The position numbers were made by a program, and so were the translations under genes. 64,000 nt of DNA, taken from NCBI GenBank assembly GCA_907163225.1, contig OU015322.1, positions 1,961,001 through 2,025,000 of the forward strand. Direction: 5' to 3'. Below the pieces are notes generated by a model, which saw only the letters and a list, made by a program, of their open reading frames with translations, was not told the DNA's origin and ran no database searches. The DNA comes from an uncultured Rhodocyclaceae bacterium (lineage in GTDB: Bacteria > Pseudomonadota > Gammaproteobacteria > Burkholderiales > Rhodocyclaceae). Of this stretch, positions 47,010-55,986 are shown piece by piece (the first letter of the stretch is position 1; every line of letters begins with the position of its first letter).

Positions 47010-47648
47010 CTATTTTCCCTGCATGTTACCCCAAAGCAACTTGTGCAGTTGCAGCTGGAGGCGAACCTCAAGGCCGTCCTGGAGAATCCATTCAGCCAGT
47101 GATTGTGGCTCGATCAAGCCTTGGGCTGGAGAAAACAGGATCGGGCAGATTTGCGCAAGCTGCCGTTCGCGCAGCACATCCCGGGCCCATTCGTAATCGC
47201 TGCGCGAGGCGATGACAATCTTGATTTCATCGCACCGATTCAGCACCGCCAAGTTCTCCCAGCGGTTTTTCGCCGACTCGCCGGAATCCGGTGCTTTCAG
47301 ATCCATGATTCGCGCCACACGAGCATCGACGTTGGTCACGTCCAGCGCGCCTGAGGTTTCCAGCGAAACCTCGTAGCCGGCATCGCACAAGGCCGTCAGC
47401 AATGGCAGGCATTCCTTCTGCGACAACGGTTCGCCACCGGTGACACAAACCTGTCGAGCCGGATATTTGCCAACCTCGGCCAGCACCGATTCGATGCTGG
47501 CAGGCTCACCACCGCTAAAGCTGTAGGTCGTGTCACACCAGGTGCAACGCAGCGGACAGCCGGTGAGGCGGACGAACACGGTCGGCAAACCGGCGCGTGA
47601 GGCCTCGCCCTGCAGGGAGTAAAAAATTTCAGTGAGACGCAGGGCCAA
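47010..47648 (-). CDS. queE: 7-carboxy-7-deazaguanine synthase QueE
   Basis: A radical SAM enzyme that contracts 6-carboxytetrahydropterin to 7-carboxy-7-deazaguanine. The 212-residue protein has SLQGEASRAGLPTVFVRLTG at the start, the iron-sulfur motif GCPLRCTWCDTTY (CxxxCxxC) near residue 31 and VTGGEPLSQ near residue 70. It begins one base after the cpoB stop, so it is coupled to the tol-pal operon. Confidence 0.93.
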   Translation of the reverse strand: MALRLTEIFYSLQGEASRAGLPTVFVRLTGCPLRCTWCDTTYSFSGGEPASIESVLAEVGKYPARQVCVTGGEPLSQKECLPLLTALCDAGYEVSLETSGALDVTNVDARVARIMDLKAPDSGESAKNRWENLAVLNRCDEIKIVIASRSDYEWARDVLRERQLAQICPILFSPAQGLIEPQSLAEWILQDGLEVRLQLQLHKLLWGNMQGK

Positions 47649-48389
47649 TTATTTCTTCTTCAAACGCTCGCGGGCGGTTTCCGCAGCCGGCGCACTAGGG
47701 TATTTGGCCAGAACGGACTCAAGCGAACGCTTGGCGCCAGTCGGGTTACCCATTTCCTGCTGGCAGGTAGCAATCGCCAGCCAGGCATCCGGTGCCTTGG
47801 GACTATCGGCGTATTTGGTGGTAACGATGCTCTGCGCCTCGATGGCGCGCTTGCAGTCGCGCTGGGCGTACCAGGCGTTGCCGAGCCAGTACTGGGCATT
47901 CGGCGCCAGCGAACTGTCCGGGTATTTCTGGACGAAAGCGCCAAAACCGGCGGCGGCTTCCTTGTACTTGCCGGCCTTGAACTGGTTCAGCGCGGCTTCG
48001 TAATCCTGGCTTTCCTTGGCCGGATCGTTGGCCGCTTTCAAATTTGGCGGATTTTCCGGGTTGACCGCAGCAGCCGGCGTACCGCCCGCTTCAAACTTGC
48101 GCAGACGGGTGTCGAGGTCAAGGTAGAAGTCCTGCTGGCGCTTCTTGGCCGTCTCCAGCTCGTACCCGAGCGTTTCGATCTGGCCGCGCAGGCGGGAAAT
48201 CTCGTCGGCCTGACGCTGGATCTGACCGGCCAGATCCAGCTGCCCCTTGGCCTGTTGGTCGAATCGCGCCTCCGTCTTGATCCTGAGATCGGTGACCTGG
48301 CGACGCGCTTCGTCGTCGTCAAAAACACCGGCGTGGGCCGGCACGGCCCCCAGCGCGGCGATCAGAAGAGCGATTCGAACCGGCTGCAT
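47649..48389 (-). CDS. cpoB: Tol-Pal coordinator CpoB (YbgF)
   Basis: CpoB is a periplasmic protein that links Tol-Pal driven outer-membrane constriction to cell-wall synthesis. The 246-residue protein has a signal peptide (ending VPAHA), an N-terminal trimerising coiled coil (residues about 30-90) and C-terminal TPR repeats (DYEAALNQFKAGKYKEAAAGF, SSLAPNAQYWLGNAWYAQRD). The linker between them contains AAAVNPENPPNLKAAND, encoded by a dispersed-repeat copy. Confidence 0.92.
   Translation of the reverse strand: MQPVRIALLIAALGAVPAHAGVFDDDEARRQVTDLRIKTEARFDQQAKGQLDLAGQIQRQADEISRLRGQIETLGYELETAKKRQQDFYLDLDTRLRKFEAGGTPAAAVNPENPPNLKAANDPAKESQDYEAALNQFKAGKYKEAAAGFGAFVQKYPDSSLAPNAQYWLGNAWYAQRDCKRAIEAQSIVTTKYADSPKAPDAWLAIATCQQEMGNPTGAKRSLESVLAKYPSAPAAETARERLKKK
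48036..48075 (+). repeat. Dispersed repeat copy 9 (cpoB linker)
   Basis: CAAATTTGGCGG, ATTTTCC, GGGTTGACCGCAGCA. Antisense to cpoB, it encodes AAAVNPENPPNLK between coiled coil and TPR domain. Nearly the same peptide as in SelO. Confidence 0.75.
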
Positions 48390-48392
48390 GGC

Positions 48393-48938
48393 TTAGAACT
48401 CGCCGCGGCCGTCAGCAGCCTTGTAGAGGATGTCGGCGCGACGGTTTTCGGCCCAGGCGGAATCGTCGTGACCGGCGTTCTTCGGCTTTTCCTCGCCGAG
48501 GCTGACGGATTCGATCTGGCCTTCGGAAACGCCGAGCAGGCTCAGGGAACGCTTGACGGCTTCGGCACGCTTCTGGCCGAGCGACAGGTTGTATTCGCGG
48601 CTGCCGCGCTCGTCGGTGTTGCCCTGGAGCAGCACCTTGAAGCCCTTGTTGGCGTTCAGGTACTTGGCGTGGGCGGCGACCAGATCCTTATACTCGTCCT
48701 TGACTTCGTACTTATCGAGATCGAAGTAGATGCTGCGCTGCGAAAGCTTGCTCTTCGGGTCGGTCAGTTCACGCGGCAGGCCGCTGGCATCGAGGCCGCC
48801 GGCGGTGACCGGAGCGACACCGCTGGACGAGCCGCTACGCGACTCTACCGGTGCGCCGGCGTTGTCTTCTGGCAGCGGGGTGGTCGAACAGCCGACGAGG
48901 AGGGCAGACAGCAGGGCGGGGATAAGCAGTTTTTTCAC
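48393..48938 (-). CDS. pal: Peptidoglycan-associated lipoprotein Pal
   Basis: Pal is an outer-membrane lipoprotein that binds peptidoglycan and TolB. The 181-residue protein has a lipoprotein signal with lipobox LLVGC near residue 16 and a C-terminal OmpA-like domain (residues about 65-178) with GNTDERGSREYNLSLGQKRAEAV, the diaminopimelate-binding region. Length is normal. It lies three bases from cpoB. Confidence 0.95.
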   Translation of the reverse strand: MKKLLIPALLSALLVGCSTTPLPEDNAGAPVESRSGSSSGVAPVTAGGLDASGLPRELTDPKSKLSQRSIYFDLDKYEVKDEYKDLVAAHAKYLNANKGFKVLLQGNTDERGSREYNLSLGQKRAEAVKRSLSLLGVSEGQIESVSLGEEKPKNAGHDDSAWAENRRADILYKAADGRGEF

Positions 48939-48962
48939 AAGGTTCTCCGGTGAGGATATGGA

Positions 48963-50249
48963 TTATTGAAAGTACGGGCCCCAGGCCGGTTCGCGGACAT
49001 CGCCGGCGGCCACGGTGAGGCGTTGTTTGATCCTGCCATCGCTGGAGACAGCCGATAGTACGCCGCGCCCGCCGACTTCAGTGGCGATCAGGATCATGCG
49101 GCTGTTGGGTGCGAAACTGGGGGATTCATCCTTGTGCGAGTCGCTCAGCACCTGAACCTGGCGGCTGGCCAGATCCATGACGGCGAGCTGGAAGCGGCCT
49201 TCGCGGCGGCTGATGAAAGCCAGACTCTTGCCATCCGGCGACGGGCGCGGCGAAACGTTGTAGCTGCCCTCGAAGGTAACGCGCCTGGCTTCGCCGCCAT
49301 TGGCGCCAACCTGATAAACCTGTGGGCTGCCACCGCGGTCGGAGGTGAAGAAAATCGTGCCGCCATCGGCCGAATAACGCGGCTCGGTGTCGATGCCGGA
49401 TGATTGGGTGATGCGCTGCAGGCCGCTGCCATCGGCCTGAACCGAGTAAAGCTGGGAGAAGCCGTCCTTTGACAAGACGACGGCCAGCTTGCGACCGTCC
49501 GGCGACCAACCCGGGGCAGAATTGGAACCCTTGAAGTTGGCCACTATATGGCGCTGCCCGGAAGCCAGCGAATGGACGTAAACGACCGGCTTTTTCTTCT
49601 CGAAGGAGACGTAGGCGAGGCGGCCGCCATCCGGCGACCACACTGGAGAAATGATCGGCTCGCTCGAGGTCAGCGCGGTGGCGGCATTCTGGCCATCGGA
49701 ATCGGCAATCTGCAGCAGGAACTGGCCACGCGACTTGACGACGTAGGCGATGCGTGTCGAGAAGACACCTTTTTCGCCGGTCAGCTTTTCGTAGATGAAA
49801 TCGGCGATACGGTGGCCAGCGGCACGCAATTGGGCGTTGTTCGTCACATAGGCAGCGCCGCCCAGCGACACGGCCTTCTGCGTGTCGTAGAGGCGGAAGC
49901 GGGCTTCCATGCGGCCATCGGTGCTACGCGCAATGCTGCCGGAAGCCAGTGCATCGGCACCCCTGCTCTTCCAGTCACCGTAATTGACGGCGGCGTTTTC
50001 GTCGATGGCCAGCCCGGCGTTGTCAATCAGCTTGAACAGGCCGCTGCGCTCCAGGTCGGCCCGTACCGTTGCAGTGATGACGCGGGAAGCGCTCGGATCA
50101 CCGGGAAAATCGACAATGCTCACCGGAATCCGGTTGGCACCGGCGCCGGTAATCTCGATGGACAACTGGGCGGAGGCCAATCCTGCGGTCAACAGGGAAA
50201 AAACCAGAAAAATGCGGCGGGAAATTCGGGACATTTCGTTCATTTTCAA
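48963..50249 (-). CDS. tolB: Tol-Pal system periplasmic protein TolB
   Basis: TolB is a periplasmic protein with an N-terminal domain that interacts with TolA and Pal and a C-terminal six-bladed beta propeller. The 428-residue protein shows propeller repeats such as SPVWSPDGGRLAYVSF, APGWSPDGRKLAVV and EPRYSADGGTIFFTSDRGG. The signal peptide RRIFLVFSLLTAGLASAQ is formed in part by a copy of the dispersed repeat. It follows tolA by 16 bases. Confidence 0.95.
   Translation of the reverse strand: MKMNEMSRISRRIFLVFSLLTAGLASAQLSIEITGAGANRIPVSIVDFPGDPSASRVITATVRADLERSGLFKLIDNAGLAIDENAAVNYGDWKSRGADALASGSIARSTDGRMEARFRLYDTQKAVSLGGAAYVTNNAQLRAAGHRIADFIYEKLTGEKGVFSTRIAYVVKSRGQFLLQIADSDGQNAATALTSSEPIISPVWSPDGGRLAYVSFEKKKPVVYVHSLASGQRHIVANFKGSNSAPGWSPDGRKLAVVLSKDGFSQLYSVQADGSGLQRITQSSGIDTEPRYSADGGTIFFTSDRGGSPQVYQVGANGGEARRVTFEGSYNVSPRPSPDGKSLAFISRREGRFQLAVMDLASRQVQVLSDSHKDESPSFAPNSRMILIATEVGGRGVLSAVSSDGRIKQRLTVAAGDVREPAWGPYFQ
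50181..50216 (-). repeat. Dispersed repeat copy 10 (tolB signal peptide)
   Basis: Read on the minus strand: CATTTTTCTGG, TTTTTTCC, CTGTTGACCGCAGGA. In sense orientation to tolB, it encodes IFLVFSLLTAG, the hydrophobic core of the signal peptide, much like the copy in ccmH. Confidence 0.65.
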
Positions 50250-50265
50250 AAAGGTTCGCGCGATT

Positions 50266-51054
50266 TTACTCTTCTAACGGCTTGTATTTGATTTCCAGTT
50301 CCCGCTTGAACTGCGACGGGTCATCCGGTTTCGGCAATGGAGAGGATTTGCGGATGGCCCGCTCGATGGCCGTATCCAGCGCCGGGTTGCCGCTGGAACG
50401 CTTCAGCGTTACGTCCAGCACTTCACCGGACGGCAATTGATTGACCACAAAAACGGCCTCCGGGTTGCCCTGGATGGAGGGTGGTAAAACGATGTTGCCG
50501 CGCACCTTGCCGCGAATCTTGTTGGCGTAATCGGCCAGTCCGCGCTTGTTCGACGAGGCTCGCTGCTCGGACTCGGCGGCTGCCGCGTTGGCCATTTGCT
50601 GGGTGCTCGGGTTGGCCCGTGGCTTCAACTCAGCTGTCTCCCGTGACAATTCCTTGCTGAAATCGGGCAGCTTGGGCTTCGGTTCCGGTTTTGGCTCGGC
50701 CTTTTTGGGCTCCGGCTTCGGTTCTGGCTTGGGCGGCTCCGGCTTCTTCGGCTCGGGCTTCTTCTTTTCTTCCTTGACGACGATCTCCGGCTTCTTCAAC
50801 ACCGGCTCGGGCTTCGGCTCAACCCTGGGGACGGGCTTAGGCTCCGGTTTCACCTCGGGCGGCGGCGGAGGCGGTGGCGGCACATAGGTGGCAGGCGCCG
50901 GCTGCGCTGACCACAGCTCGACTTCCATCACCTCTGGTTGGCTGCGCTTCCATTGCACCCCGAGAAACAGCGCGGCAACCAGCGCGACGTGCACCAGAAC
51001 GGTGAACGCCACCGCATATTTCTTGCCGGGTTCTTCGGGCTTGTCGAGGATCAT
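50266..51054 (-). CDS. tolA: Cell envelope protein TolA
   Basis: TolA spans from the inner membrane, where it joins TolQ and TolR, to Pal/TolB. The 262-residue protein has one N-terminal transmembrane helix (about residues 13-32), a long proline/glutamate/lysine-rich region (residues about 58-135, PEPKPE repeats, TonB-like) and a C-terminal TonB/TolA domain (residues about 165-260). The middle part is Pro-Lys rich instead of the long helical Ala-Lys region of enterobacterial TolA. Confidence 0.9.
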   Translation of the reverse strand: MILDKPEEPGKKYAVAFTVLVHVALVAALFLGVQWKRSQPEVMEVELWSAQPAPATYVPPPPPPPPEVKPEPKPVPRVEPKPEPVLKKPEIVVKEEKKKPEPKKPEPPKPEPKPEPKKAEPKPEPKPKLPDFSKELSRETAELKPRANPSTQQMANAAAAESEQRASSNKRGLADYANKIRGKVRGNIVLPPSIQGNPEAVFVVNQLPSGEVLDVTLKRSSGNPALDTAIERAIRKSSPLPKPDDPSQFKRELEIKYKPLEE

Positions 51055-51060
51055 GTCCGC

Positions 51061-51468
51061 TTACTTGCTGGCGCTGGCAGTTTCCAGACCAACGCGCTGA
51101 AACCCGGCCCGCTTGGCCTCATCAAGCACTTCGATGACATTTTTGTATTGGGTTTCCTTGGCGCCGGCGATCAGGATCGGGGTGTTCTTGTCGGCTTCCT
51201 TCAGCGCCGCCAGCTCGGCCTTCAGCTCCTTGATTCCCCTGAGCTGCTTTTCATCGCCCTTGATGCTGAACATCGAGAGACGACCATCGTCCTTGATCTG
51301 CACCTTGATGTATTTGTCCGGCTTTTGTGGCGCCGTGCCGGAAGCGGGCAAATCAACCGAGCCGGTCGTCATCATCGGCGTCGCCACCATGAAGATGACG
51401 AGCAGCACGAGCATGACGTCGATGTAGGGAACGACGTTGATTTCGCTTTTTAGACGACGCTGGCGCAT
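51061..51468 (-). CDS. tolR: Tol-Pal proton channel subunit TolR
   Basis: A 135-residue ExbD/TolR protein with one transmembrane helix near residues 13-35. The helix contains the proton-carrying aspartate in INVVPYIDVMLVLLVIFMV, followed by a periplasmic domain. It forms the ion-driven stator with TolQ. Five bases separate it from tolQ and six from tolA. Confidence 0.95.
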   Translation of the reverse strand: MRQRRLKSEINVVPYIDVMLVLLVIFMVATPMMTTGSVDLPASGTAPQKPDKYIKVQIKDDGRLSMFSIKGDEKQLRGIKELKAELAALKEADKNTPILIAGAKETQYKNVIEVLDEAKRAGFQRVGLETASASK

Positions 51469-51472
51469 GGCC

Positions 51473-52150
51473 TTATCTCATCTGCCGCTGAAGAATATTC
51501 GAAAACTCTTCCATGAACGACTCGTAACGCGTGGCTAAACGGTCGATGTCATGCGAGAAACGGTTGTAGGCGAGCACGGCGGGTATGGCGGCGAAGAGGC
51601 CGATGGCGGTGGCGACCAGCGCTTCGGCAATACCCGGCGCCACGGACGCCAGCGTGGCCTGACCGACGTTCGACAGGCCACGGAAGGCATGCATGATGCC
51701 CCAGACGGTGCCGAAGAGACCGATGTAGGGACTGACCGAACCGACCGACGCAAGGAAGGCGAGGTGCGATTCGAGGCCGTCCATCTCGCGCTGATAGGTC
51801 GCGCGCATGGCGCGCCGCGAGCCGTCGACGATGTCTTTCGGATCGAGGTTCTTCTGGCCCTTGAGCTTGGCAAATTCGCGGAAGCCGGCTTCAAAGATGC
51901 GCTCCATGGAGCCGGCGTGGTGACGGTCATTGACCGCGCTGTTGAACAGGTTGTTCAGGTCGCCACCAGACCAGAAGTCGCGCTCGAAAGTTTCGGTCTT
52001 GGCGCGGGCCTGCTTGACGGTGAACAGCTTCATGAAAATGTAGTACCAGGACATGAAGGAAACGCCGGCAAGCAGCGCCATCACGGCCTGAACGACCGCG
52101 CTGGCCTGGAGAATCAGATGGAGGATGGACATATCCTGGGTGACGTTCAT
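51473..52150 (-). CDS. tolQ: Tol-Pal proton channel subunit TolQ
   Basis: A 225-residue MotA/TolQ/ExbB-type protein with three transmembrane helices (near residues 12-35, 130-155 and 168-192). Signatures are SYYIFMKLF-like residues after helix 1 and [44 protein letters not shown] in the channel helices. It powers the Tol-Pal complex at division. Its start overlaps the ybgC stop by four bases. Confidence 0.95.
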   Translation of the reverse strand: MNVTQDMSILHLILQASAVVQAVMALLAGVSFMSWYYIFMKLFTVKQARAKTETFERDFWSGGDLNNLFNSAVNDRHHAGSMERIFEAGFREFAKLKGQKNLDPKDIVDGSRRAMRATYQREMDGLESHLAFLASVGSVSPYIGLFGTVWGIMHAFRGLSNVGQATLASVAPGIAEALVATAIGLFAAIPAVLAYNRFSHDIDRLATRYESFMEEFSNILQRQMR

Positions 52151-52575
52151 TTCAGCGCTTCCAGTTTTTTATGCAGAAAATCAGGGATGGCGGCAGGGGT
52201 CATGGTCGCCATGTTGACGCAGGCGATTTCGACAGTACCGGTGACCAGCTCAAGGTCGCCACGGCGGACGTGCTGGCGAAAAATAACGCGGACCCGGGTC
52301 AGTTTTTCAACTTCAAGGCCCACCGTGAGCTCATCATCGAGCCGCGCCGGCTTCAAATATTCGCAGCTCGCCTTGCGGGCGACGAAGCCGATGCCGGCTT
52401 CTTCTGCCAAAGCCGACTGATCATGACCGGCAAAGCGCATCCATTCGGTGCGGCAGCGCTCGAAGAATTTCAGGTAGTTGGCGTAGTAGACAACGCCGCC
52501 GGCATCGGTGTCCTCGTAATAGACGCGAACGGGGATGGAGAAGGCGTTGGGATTCGGCTCGAATTTCATCGCCAC
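52147..52575 (-). CDS. ybgC: Acyl-CoA thioesterase YbgC
   Basis: A 142-residue hot-dog-fold thioesterase with the YbgC signature [28 protein letters not shown] near residue 18; the aspartate after YYED is the catalytic residue of the family. It hydrolyses short-chain or malonyl-type acyl-CoA and is linked to the Tol system by gene order. It overlaps tolQ downstream and the RnfD-like gene upstream. Confidence 0.92.
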   Translation of the reverse strand: MAMKFEPNPNAFSIPVRVYYEDTDAGGVVYYANYLKFFERCRTEWMRFAGHDQSALAEEAGIGFVARKASCEYLKPARLDDELTVGLEVEKLTRVRVIFRQHVRRGDLELVTGTVEIACVNMATMTPAAIPDFLHKKLEALK

Positions 52576-53408
52576 ATTTTACCTTGCGCTGCAACAATGT
52601 TCTGTAACAATCTGTTTCCACGCCAATTGTGGCGTTTTCCCGGCAAGATCGCATCCCACACCGGCACCATCGGCGCGAGGCATAGCAGCGCCCACAAGGC
52701 ACCGTTCGGCCGATAGTACAAAAACTGCCAGCAGAAGGCGGCGCAGGCGACGAGAGCAACGTGCAAACGTCGCGCCAGCGGGCGATCGGGCAGTGTCATC
52801 GGGTCGGAGATCATGAAGAAGGCGAACAGCAGCAGCGCACCGTTGAGGGCCTGATGGCACCAGATGTCCCAGCCTCTTTCAAAGGTATGACCGAGGTAAA
52901 ACAGCCTTGCTGCGGTCAACCCGAGAAATGTGCCCAAAAACAGGAAAGCCGCGTCATCCCGCCGGGCCCGCTGCGCGACCAGCGCACCAAAGCCGATCAG
53001 CCAGACGGCAATGCCCAGATCGTTGCCCCACTGCCCGGGTGACACCCAGGCGCCGGGCAGCCCCAGCAAGGCAAGCCCGACGCCGAAATTGGCCGGGTTA
53101 AAAACATGCTTGCCGCGAAAGCGGATCAGAAACTTGCTACTGATCGCCAGACAGGCGACCAGCGGATGCAGCCACAGGCTATCGGCCCGCAGCAACAAGG
53201 ACAGGCCGAAGCCGGTGATCAGCGGGCTGAGGTAGCCAACGCCGATCAGCCCGAAAACCCGCAGCCAGAGGGCCTGCGTGGCCGCCGCTGAAGCAAGCGC
53301 CAAGGCCATCTGCAACGGCAACAGGCTGAAATCGCGCAGCAGCACGCCGGCCGTCAGCAAAACTGCCTGAAAGGCGATCTGGAATAACCGGGCGTCGAGC
53401 CCCTTCAC
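52566..53408 (-). CDS. RnfD/NqrB-like membrane protein
   Basis: A 280-residue membrane protein with about eight to nine helices, resembling the RnfD/NqrB family (GYLSPLITGFGLSLLLRADSL, FRGKHVFNPANFGVGLALLG, MISDPMTLPDRP). RnfD proper carries a covalently bound flavin on a threonine in an SGAT-type motif; I do not see that motif here, so the role may differ. It starts with GTG and overlaps ybgC by ten bases. The DUF2330 gene lies 34 bases upstream. The two look like a pair. Confidence 0.78.
   Translation of the reverse strand: MKGLDARLFQIAFQAVLLTAGVLLRDFSLLPLQMALALASAAATQALWLRVFGLIGVGYLSPLITGFGLSLLLRADSLWLHPLVACLAISSKFLIRFRGKHVFNPANFGVGLALLGLPGAWVSPGQWGNDLGIAVWLIGFGALVAQRARRDDAAFLFLGTFLGLTAARLFYLGHTFERGWDIWCHQALNGALLLFAFFMISDPMTLPDRPLARRLHVALVACAAFCWQFLYYRPNGALWALLCLAPMVPVWDAILPGKRHNWRGNRLLQNIVAAQGKMWR
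52905..52944 (-). repeat. Dispersed repeat copy 11 (inside RnfD-like gene)
   Basis: Read on the minus strand: GTTTTTGGGC, ACATTTCT, CGGGTTGACCGCAGCA. In sense orientation, it encodes FLGTFLGLTAAR within a membrane helix. Leu-Thr-Ala-Ala is common in such helices, so coincidence is possible. Confidence 0.5.
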
Positions 53409-53442
53409 TCTCTTCTACCGCTGGCGGGAGAGGGGAGTTGAG

Positions 53443-54816
53443 TCACTTCCACAAACCGTCCCACCACGGCTTTTGCGGAGGCATTGGCGGCAGGGTCAGT
53501 TTTTTGCGGATGACGTTGATGTCGCCGCCGGTCAGCGTGGCGAGTTGCTGGGCTTCGCTTTCCTGGCGTTTGACCACGCCATCGAGATACGGCTTGGCTT
53601 CGGGGCAGGCGTTTGGCTCGACCTTGGCCGGGTGACGTAGCACGTAGCGGGTCTGGAAATTCTGACGATCCTTGGTTTCCTGGAACATCAGGTCTTCCGG
53701 AAAAGTTTCCGGGGTGTAGCGGACGTGGAGGCGAGTCAGCATGACCGGCTGAGCGCCACCGGGCATGGGCGGGCGCGGCATGATGCGCGGCTGGCCGGGC
53801 TGCGGCATCGGTTGGGCGTCGCCATTCGGCGCTCCGACCCAGAACACGCCAGCCTTGCGCAACTCGTCTGGCGACAAGGGATCGGCGGCACAGGGGTCAC
53901 ACCAGCCCATATCCCAGAAATACTCGGTGAAGACGGCACGATAGCCTTCTTTTTTCGCCTGTTCGCCGAACATGGACTTGTAGAAATTGCGGAATTCGTC
54001 GCCTTGCTTCAAGAAAACCGGCAGATCCATGTTGGCTGGCAATTTCACCGTGCGGTAGTTGCTGGTCTCGACGCGGCCGTTCTTGGTCAGCATGTAGGCG
54101 ATCAAATCCTGCGGGCCGTTGGCGTTGACCATGCCGAGGCGGATCGGCAGCATGAATTTCTCGGACTCGTAGGCAAACTGGAGCGGGCGCAGCATCTGGA
54201 AGCCAGTCTTGGCTTGCTCCGCCAGATTGACCCTGGCGACGAAGAACTTCATGTTCTGGCGAATGTAGGGCGCCAGCGCCTTGGCCGAATTGGCCGGGAT
54301 GCGGTAGCCGCTCTGCTTGAGCCAGGTTTCGAGGCCATCCGACTGCGTAGCCGAGAGGATCACGATGTCGTATTCACCTACCGTGTAGCTAGCCTCGACG
54401 GTAACGCCAAGGGCCTTGGCCGCCATGGGTGCCGAGGCGGCGGCAGGAACGGCCGAGCCAGCCATATCCTTGCGCATCATTTCGTATTGGCGGCGATCGC
54501 AGGGGTTGGGATCGTAGTACTCGGCGAGGCGCGGTGCCGAGTAGGCGTCGAGGCGGTCAAAGGTTTTCTTGTCGCCGACGTTGATCTGGCCTTTTTGCAG
54601 CACGGCCGGCACCGGCACGACGATGGCGAATTCCTTCAACTCGCCCTTGTAGTCGTTGAGCATGCTGACCACGGTCTTGTCGCCGTCGCGGACGACGATG
54701 ACCTGCGAGGCTTCGTTGAACAGATTGGCATCGGCCTTGCCGACGTAAAAGCCGCAAAAGGCGTGCGCCGAGCCAACTACGGCGGCCAAAGCGCCGACAA
54801 CGAACAGATTCTTCAT
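53443..54816 (-). CDS. DUF2330 exported protein
   Basis: A 457-residue protein with a signal peptide (MKNLFVVGALAAVVGSAHA) followed by FCGFYVGKADANLFNEAS, the usual start of DUF2330 proteins. Conserved elements include FAIVVPVPAVL, DRLDAYSAPRLAEYYDPNPC and WDMGWCDPCAADPLS, with paired cysteines that may form disulfides. There is no other transmembrane segment, so it is periplasmic or outer-surface. Function unknown; the adjacent RnfD-like gene suggests a shared membrane process. Confidence 0.85.
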   Translation of the reverse strand: MKNLFVVGALAAVVGSAHAFCGFYVGKADANLFNEASQVIVVRDGDKTVVSMLNDYKGELKEFAIVVPVPAVLQKGQINVGDKKTFDRLDAYSAPRLAEYYDPNPCDRRQYEMMRKDMAGSAVPAAASAPMAAKALGVTVEASYTVGEYDIVILSATQSDGLETWLKQSGYRIPANSAKALAPYIRQNMKFFVARVNLAEQAKTGFQMLRPLQFAYESEKFMLPIRLGMVNANGPQDLIAYMLTKNGRVETSNYRTVKLPANMDLPVFLKQGDEFRNFYKSMFGEQAKKEGYRAVFTEYFWDMGWCDPCAADPLSPDELRKAGVFWVGAPNGDAQPMPQPGQPRIMPRPPMPGGAQPVMLTRLHVRYTPETFPEDLMFQETKDRQNFQTRYVLRHPAKVEPNACPEAKPYLDGVVKRQESEAQQLATLTGGDINVIRKKLTLPPMPPQKPWWDGLWK

Positions 54817-54885
54817 GGATTCCTCCCGGGAATGAAGCTCTATTAACGCATCATAGCCCGGGATGGTGGACCGCCGAGGTGGCCT

Positions 54886-55986
54886 TTATTCGTCGGCCAG
54901 CAGGTCGCGGACGATGGCGCTGTTTGGCTCGGACAGCCCTAGGTGACGATAGACAGCCGGCGTCGCGATGCGACCACGCAGCGTCCGTTGCAGGTAGCCC
55001 TGCTGGATCAGGTAAGGCTCCAGCACGTCTTCGATGGTGTCGCGTGCTTCACCGATGGCCGCCGCAATGTTGTCCACGCCGACCGGGCCACCGCCGAATT
55101 TGTCGATGATGGCGGAGAGCAGTTTGCGGTCCATGATGTCCAGCCCGGCGGGGTCGACGTCTAGCATGTGCAGCGCGGCGTCGGCGACTTGGCGCGTGAT
55201 GTTGCCGTCGGCCTTGACCTCGGCGTAGTCGCGGACGCGGCGCAGCAGGCGGTTGGCAATGCGCGGCGTACCGCGCGAGCGCTTGGCGATTTCGAATGCA
55301 CCTTCCGGGTCGATCGGTGCGTTGAGCAACGAGGCCGAGCGAGTGACAATGCTTTTCAACTCCTCCGCGGTGTAAAACTCAAGGCGGGCGACGATGCCGA
55401 AGCGGTCGCGCAGCGGGTTGGTCAACATACCGGCGCGGGTGGTTGCGCCGACCAGCGTAAACGGCGGCAGGTCGAGCTTGACCGAACGGGCGGCCGGGCC
55501 TTCGCCGATCATGATGTCGATCTGGAAGTCTTCCAGCGCCGGGTAAAGAATTTCTTCGACGACCGGGCTGAGACGGTGAATTTCGTCGATGAACAGGACG
55601 TCGTGCGGTTCGAGATTGGTCAGGATGGCGGCGAGGTCGCCGGCGCGTTCGAGCACCGGGCCGGAGGTCTGCCGCATGTTGACGCCCATTTCTGCGGCGA
55701 CGATGTGGGCCAGGGTGGTCTTGCCCAGACCCGGCGGGCCGAAGAGCAGCACGTGGTCGAGCGATTCGCTGCGGTTTTTGGCGGCCTGGATGAAGATTTC
55801 CAGCTGTTCGCGGATTTTCACCTGCCCGGTGTAGTCGGCCAGCCGCTTGGGGCGCAGGGCGCGTTCGAGCGCCTCTTCCTGCGCGGATTTCGAATTTGGG
55901 GCAATTATCCGGTCGACCCTAGGGCCAGCCTTTGTTTCTGTGGTCGTGGGAATGGCGGCCGGACTCAGCTTGTCGGTTTCAATCAT
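54886..55986 (-). CDS. ruvB: Holliday junction helicase motor RuvB
   Basis: RuvB is the AAA+ ring motor for branch migration with RuvA. The 366-residue protein has Walker [13 protein letters not shown] near residue 80, Walker [10 protein letters not shown], sensor ATTRAGML and the C-terminal winged helix. It is about 15-20 residues longer than usual at the N-terminus. The normal start MIETDKL is separated from the normal continuation [22 protein letters not shown]-type segment by [18 protein letters not shown], and the dispersed-repeat copy covers that insert. It overlaps the perM-like gene by four bases. Confidence 0.95.
   Translation of the reverse strand: MIETDKLSPAAIPTTTETKAGPRVDRIIAPNSKSAQEEALERALRPKRLADYTGQVKIREQLEIFIQAAKNRSESLDHVLLFGPPGLGKTTLAHIVAAEMGVNMRQTSGPVLERAGDLAAILTNLEPHDVLFIDEIHRLSPVVEEILYPALEDFQIDIMIGEGPAARSVKLDLPPFTLVGATTRAGMLTNPLRDRFGIVARLEFYTAEELKSIVTRSASLLNAPIDPEGAFEIAKRSRGTPRIANRLLRRVRDYAEVKADGNITRQVADAALHMLDVDPAGLDIMDRKLLSAIIDKFGGGPVGVDNIAAAIGEARDTIEDVLEPYLIQQGYLQRTLRGRIATPAVYRHLGLSEPNSAIVRDLLADE
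55888..55940 (+). repeat. Dispersed repeat copy 12 (ruvB N-terminus)
   Basis: GAATTTGGGGCAATTATCC, then GGTCGACC and, to the right, GGGCCAGCCTTTGTTTC, which repeats the right flank of the copy at 3862. Antisense to ruvB, it encodes [16 protein letters not shown]. Confidence 0.7.
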
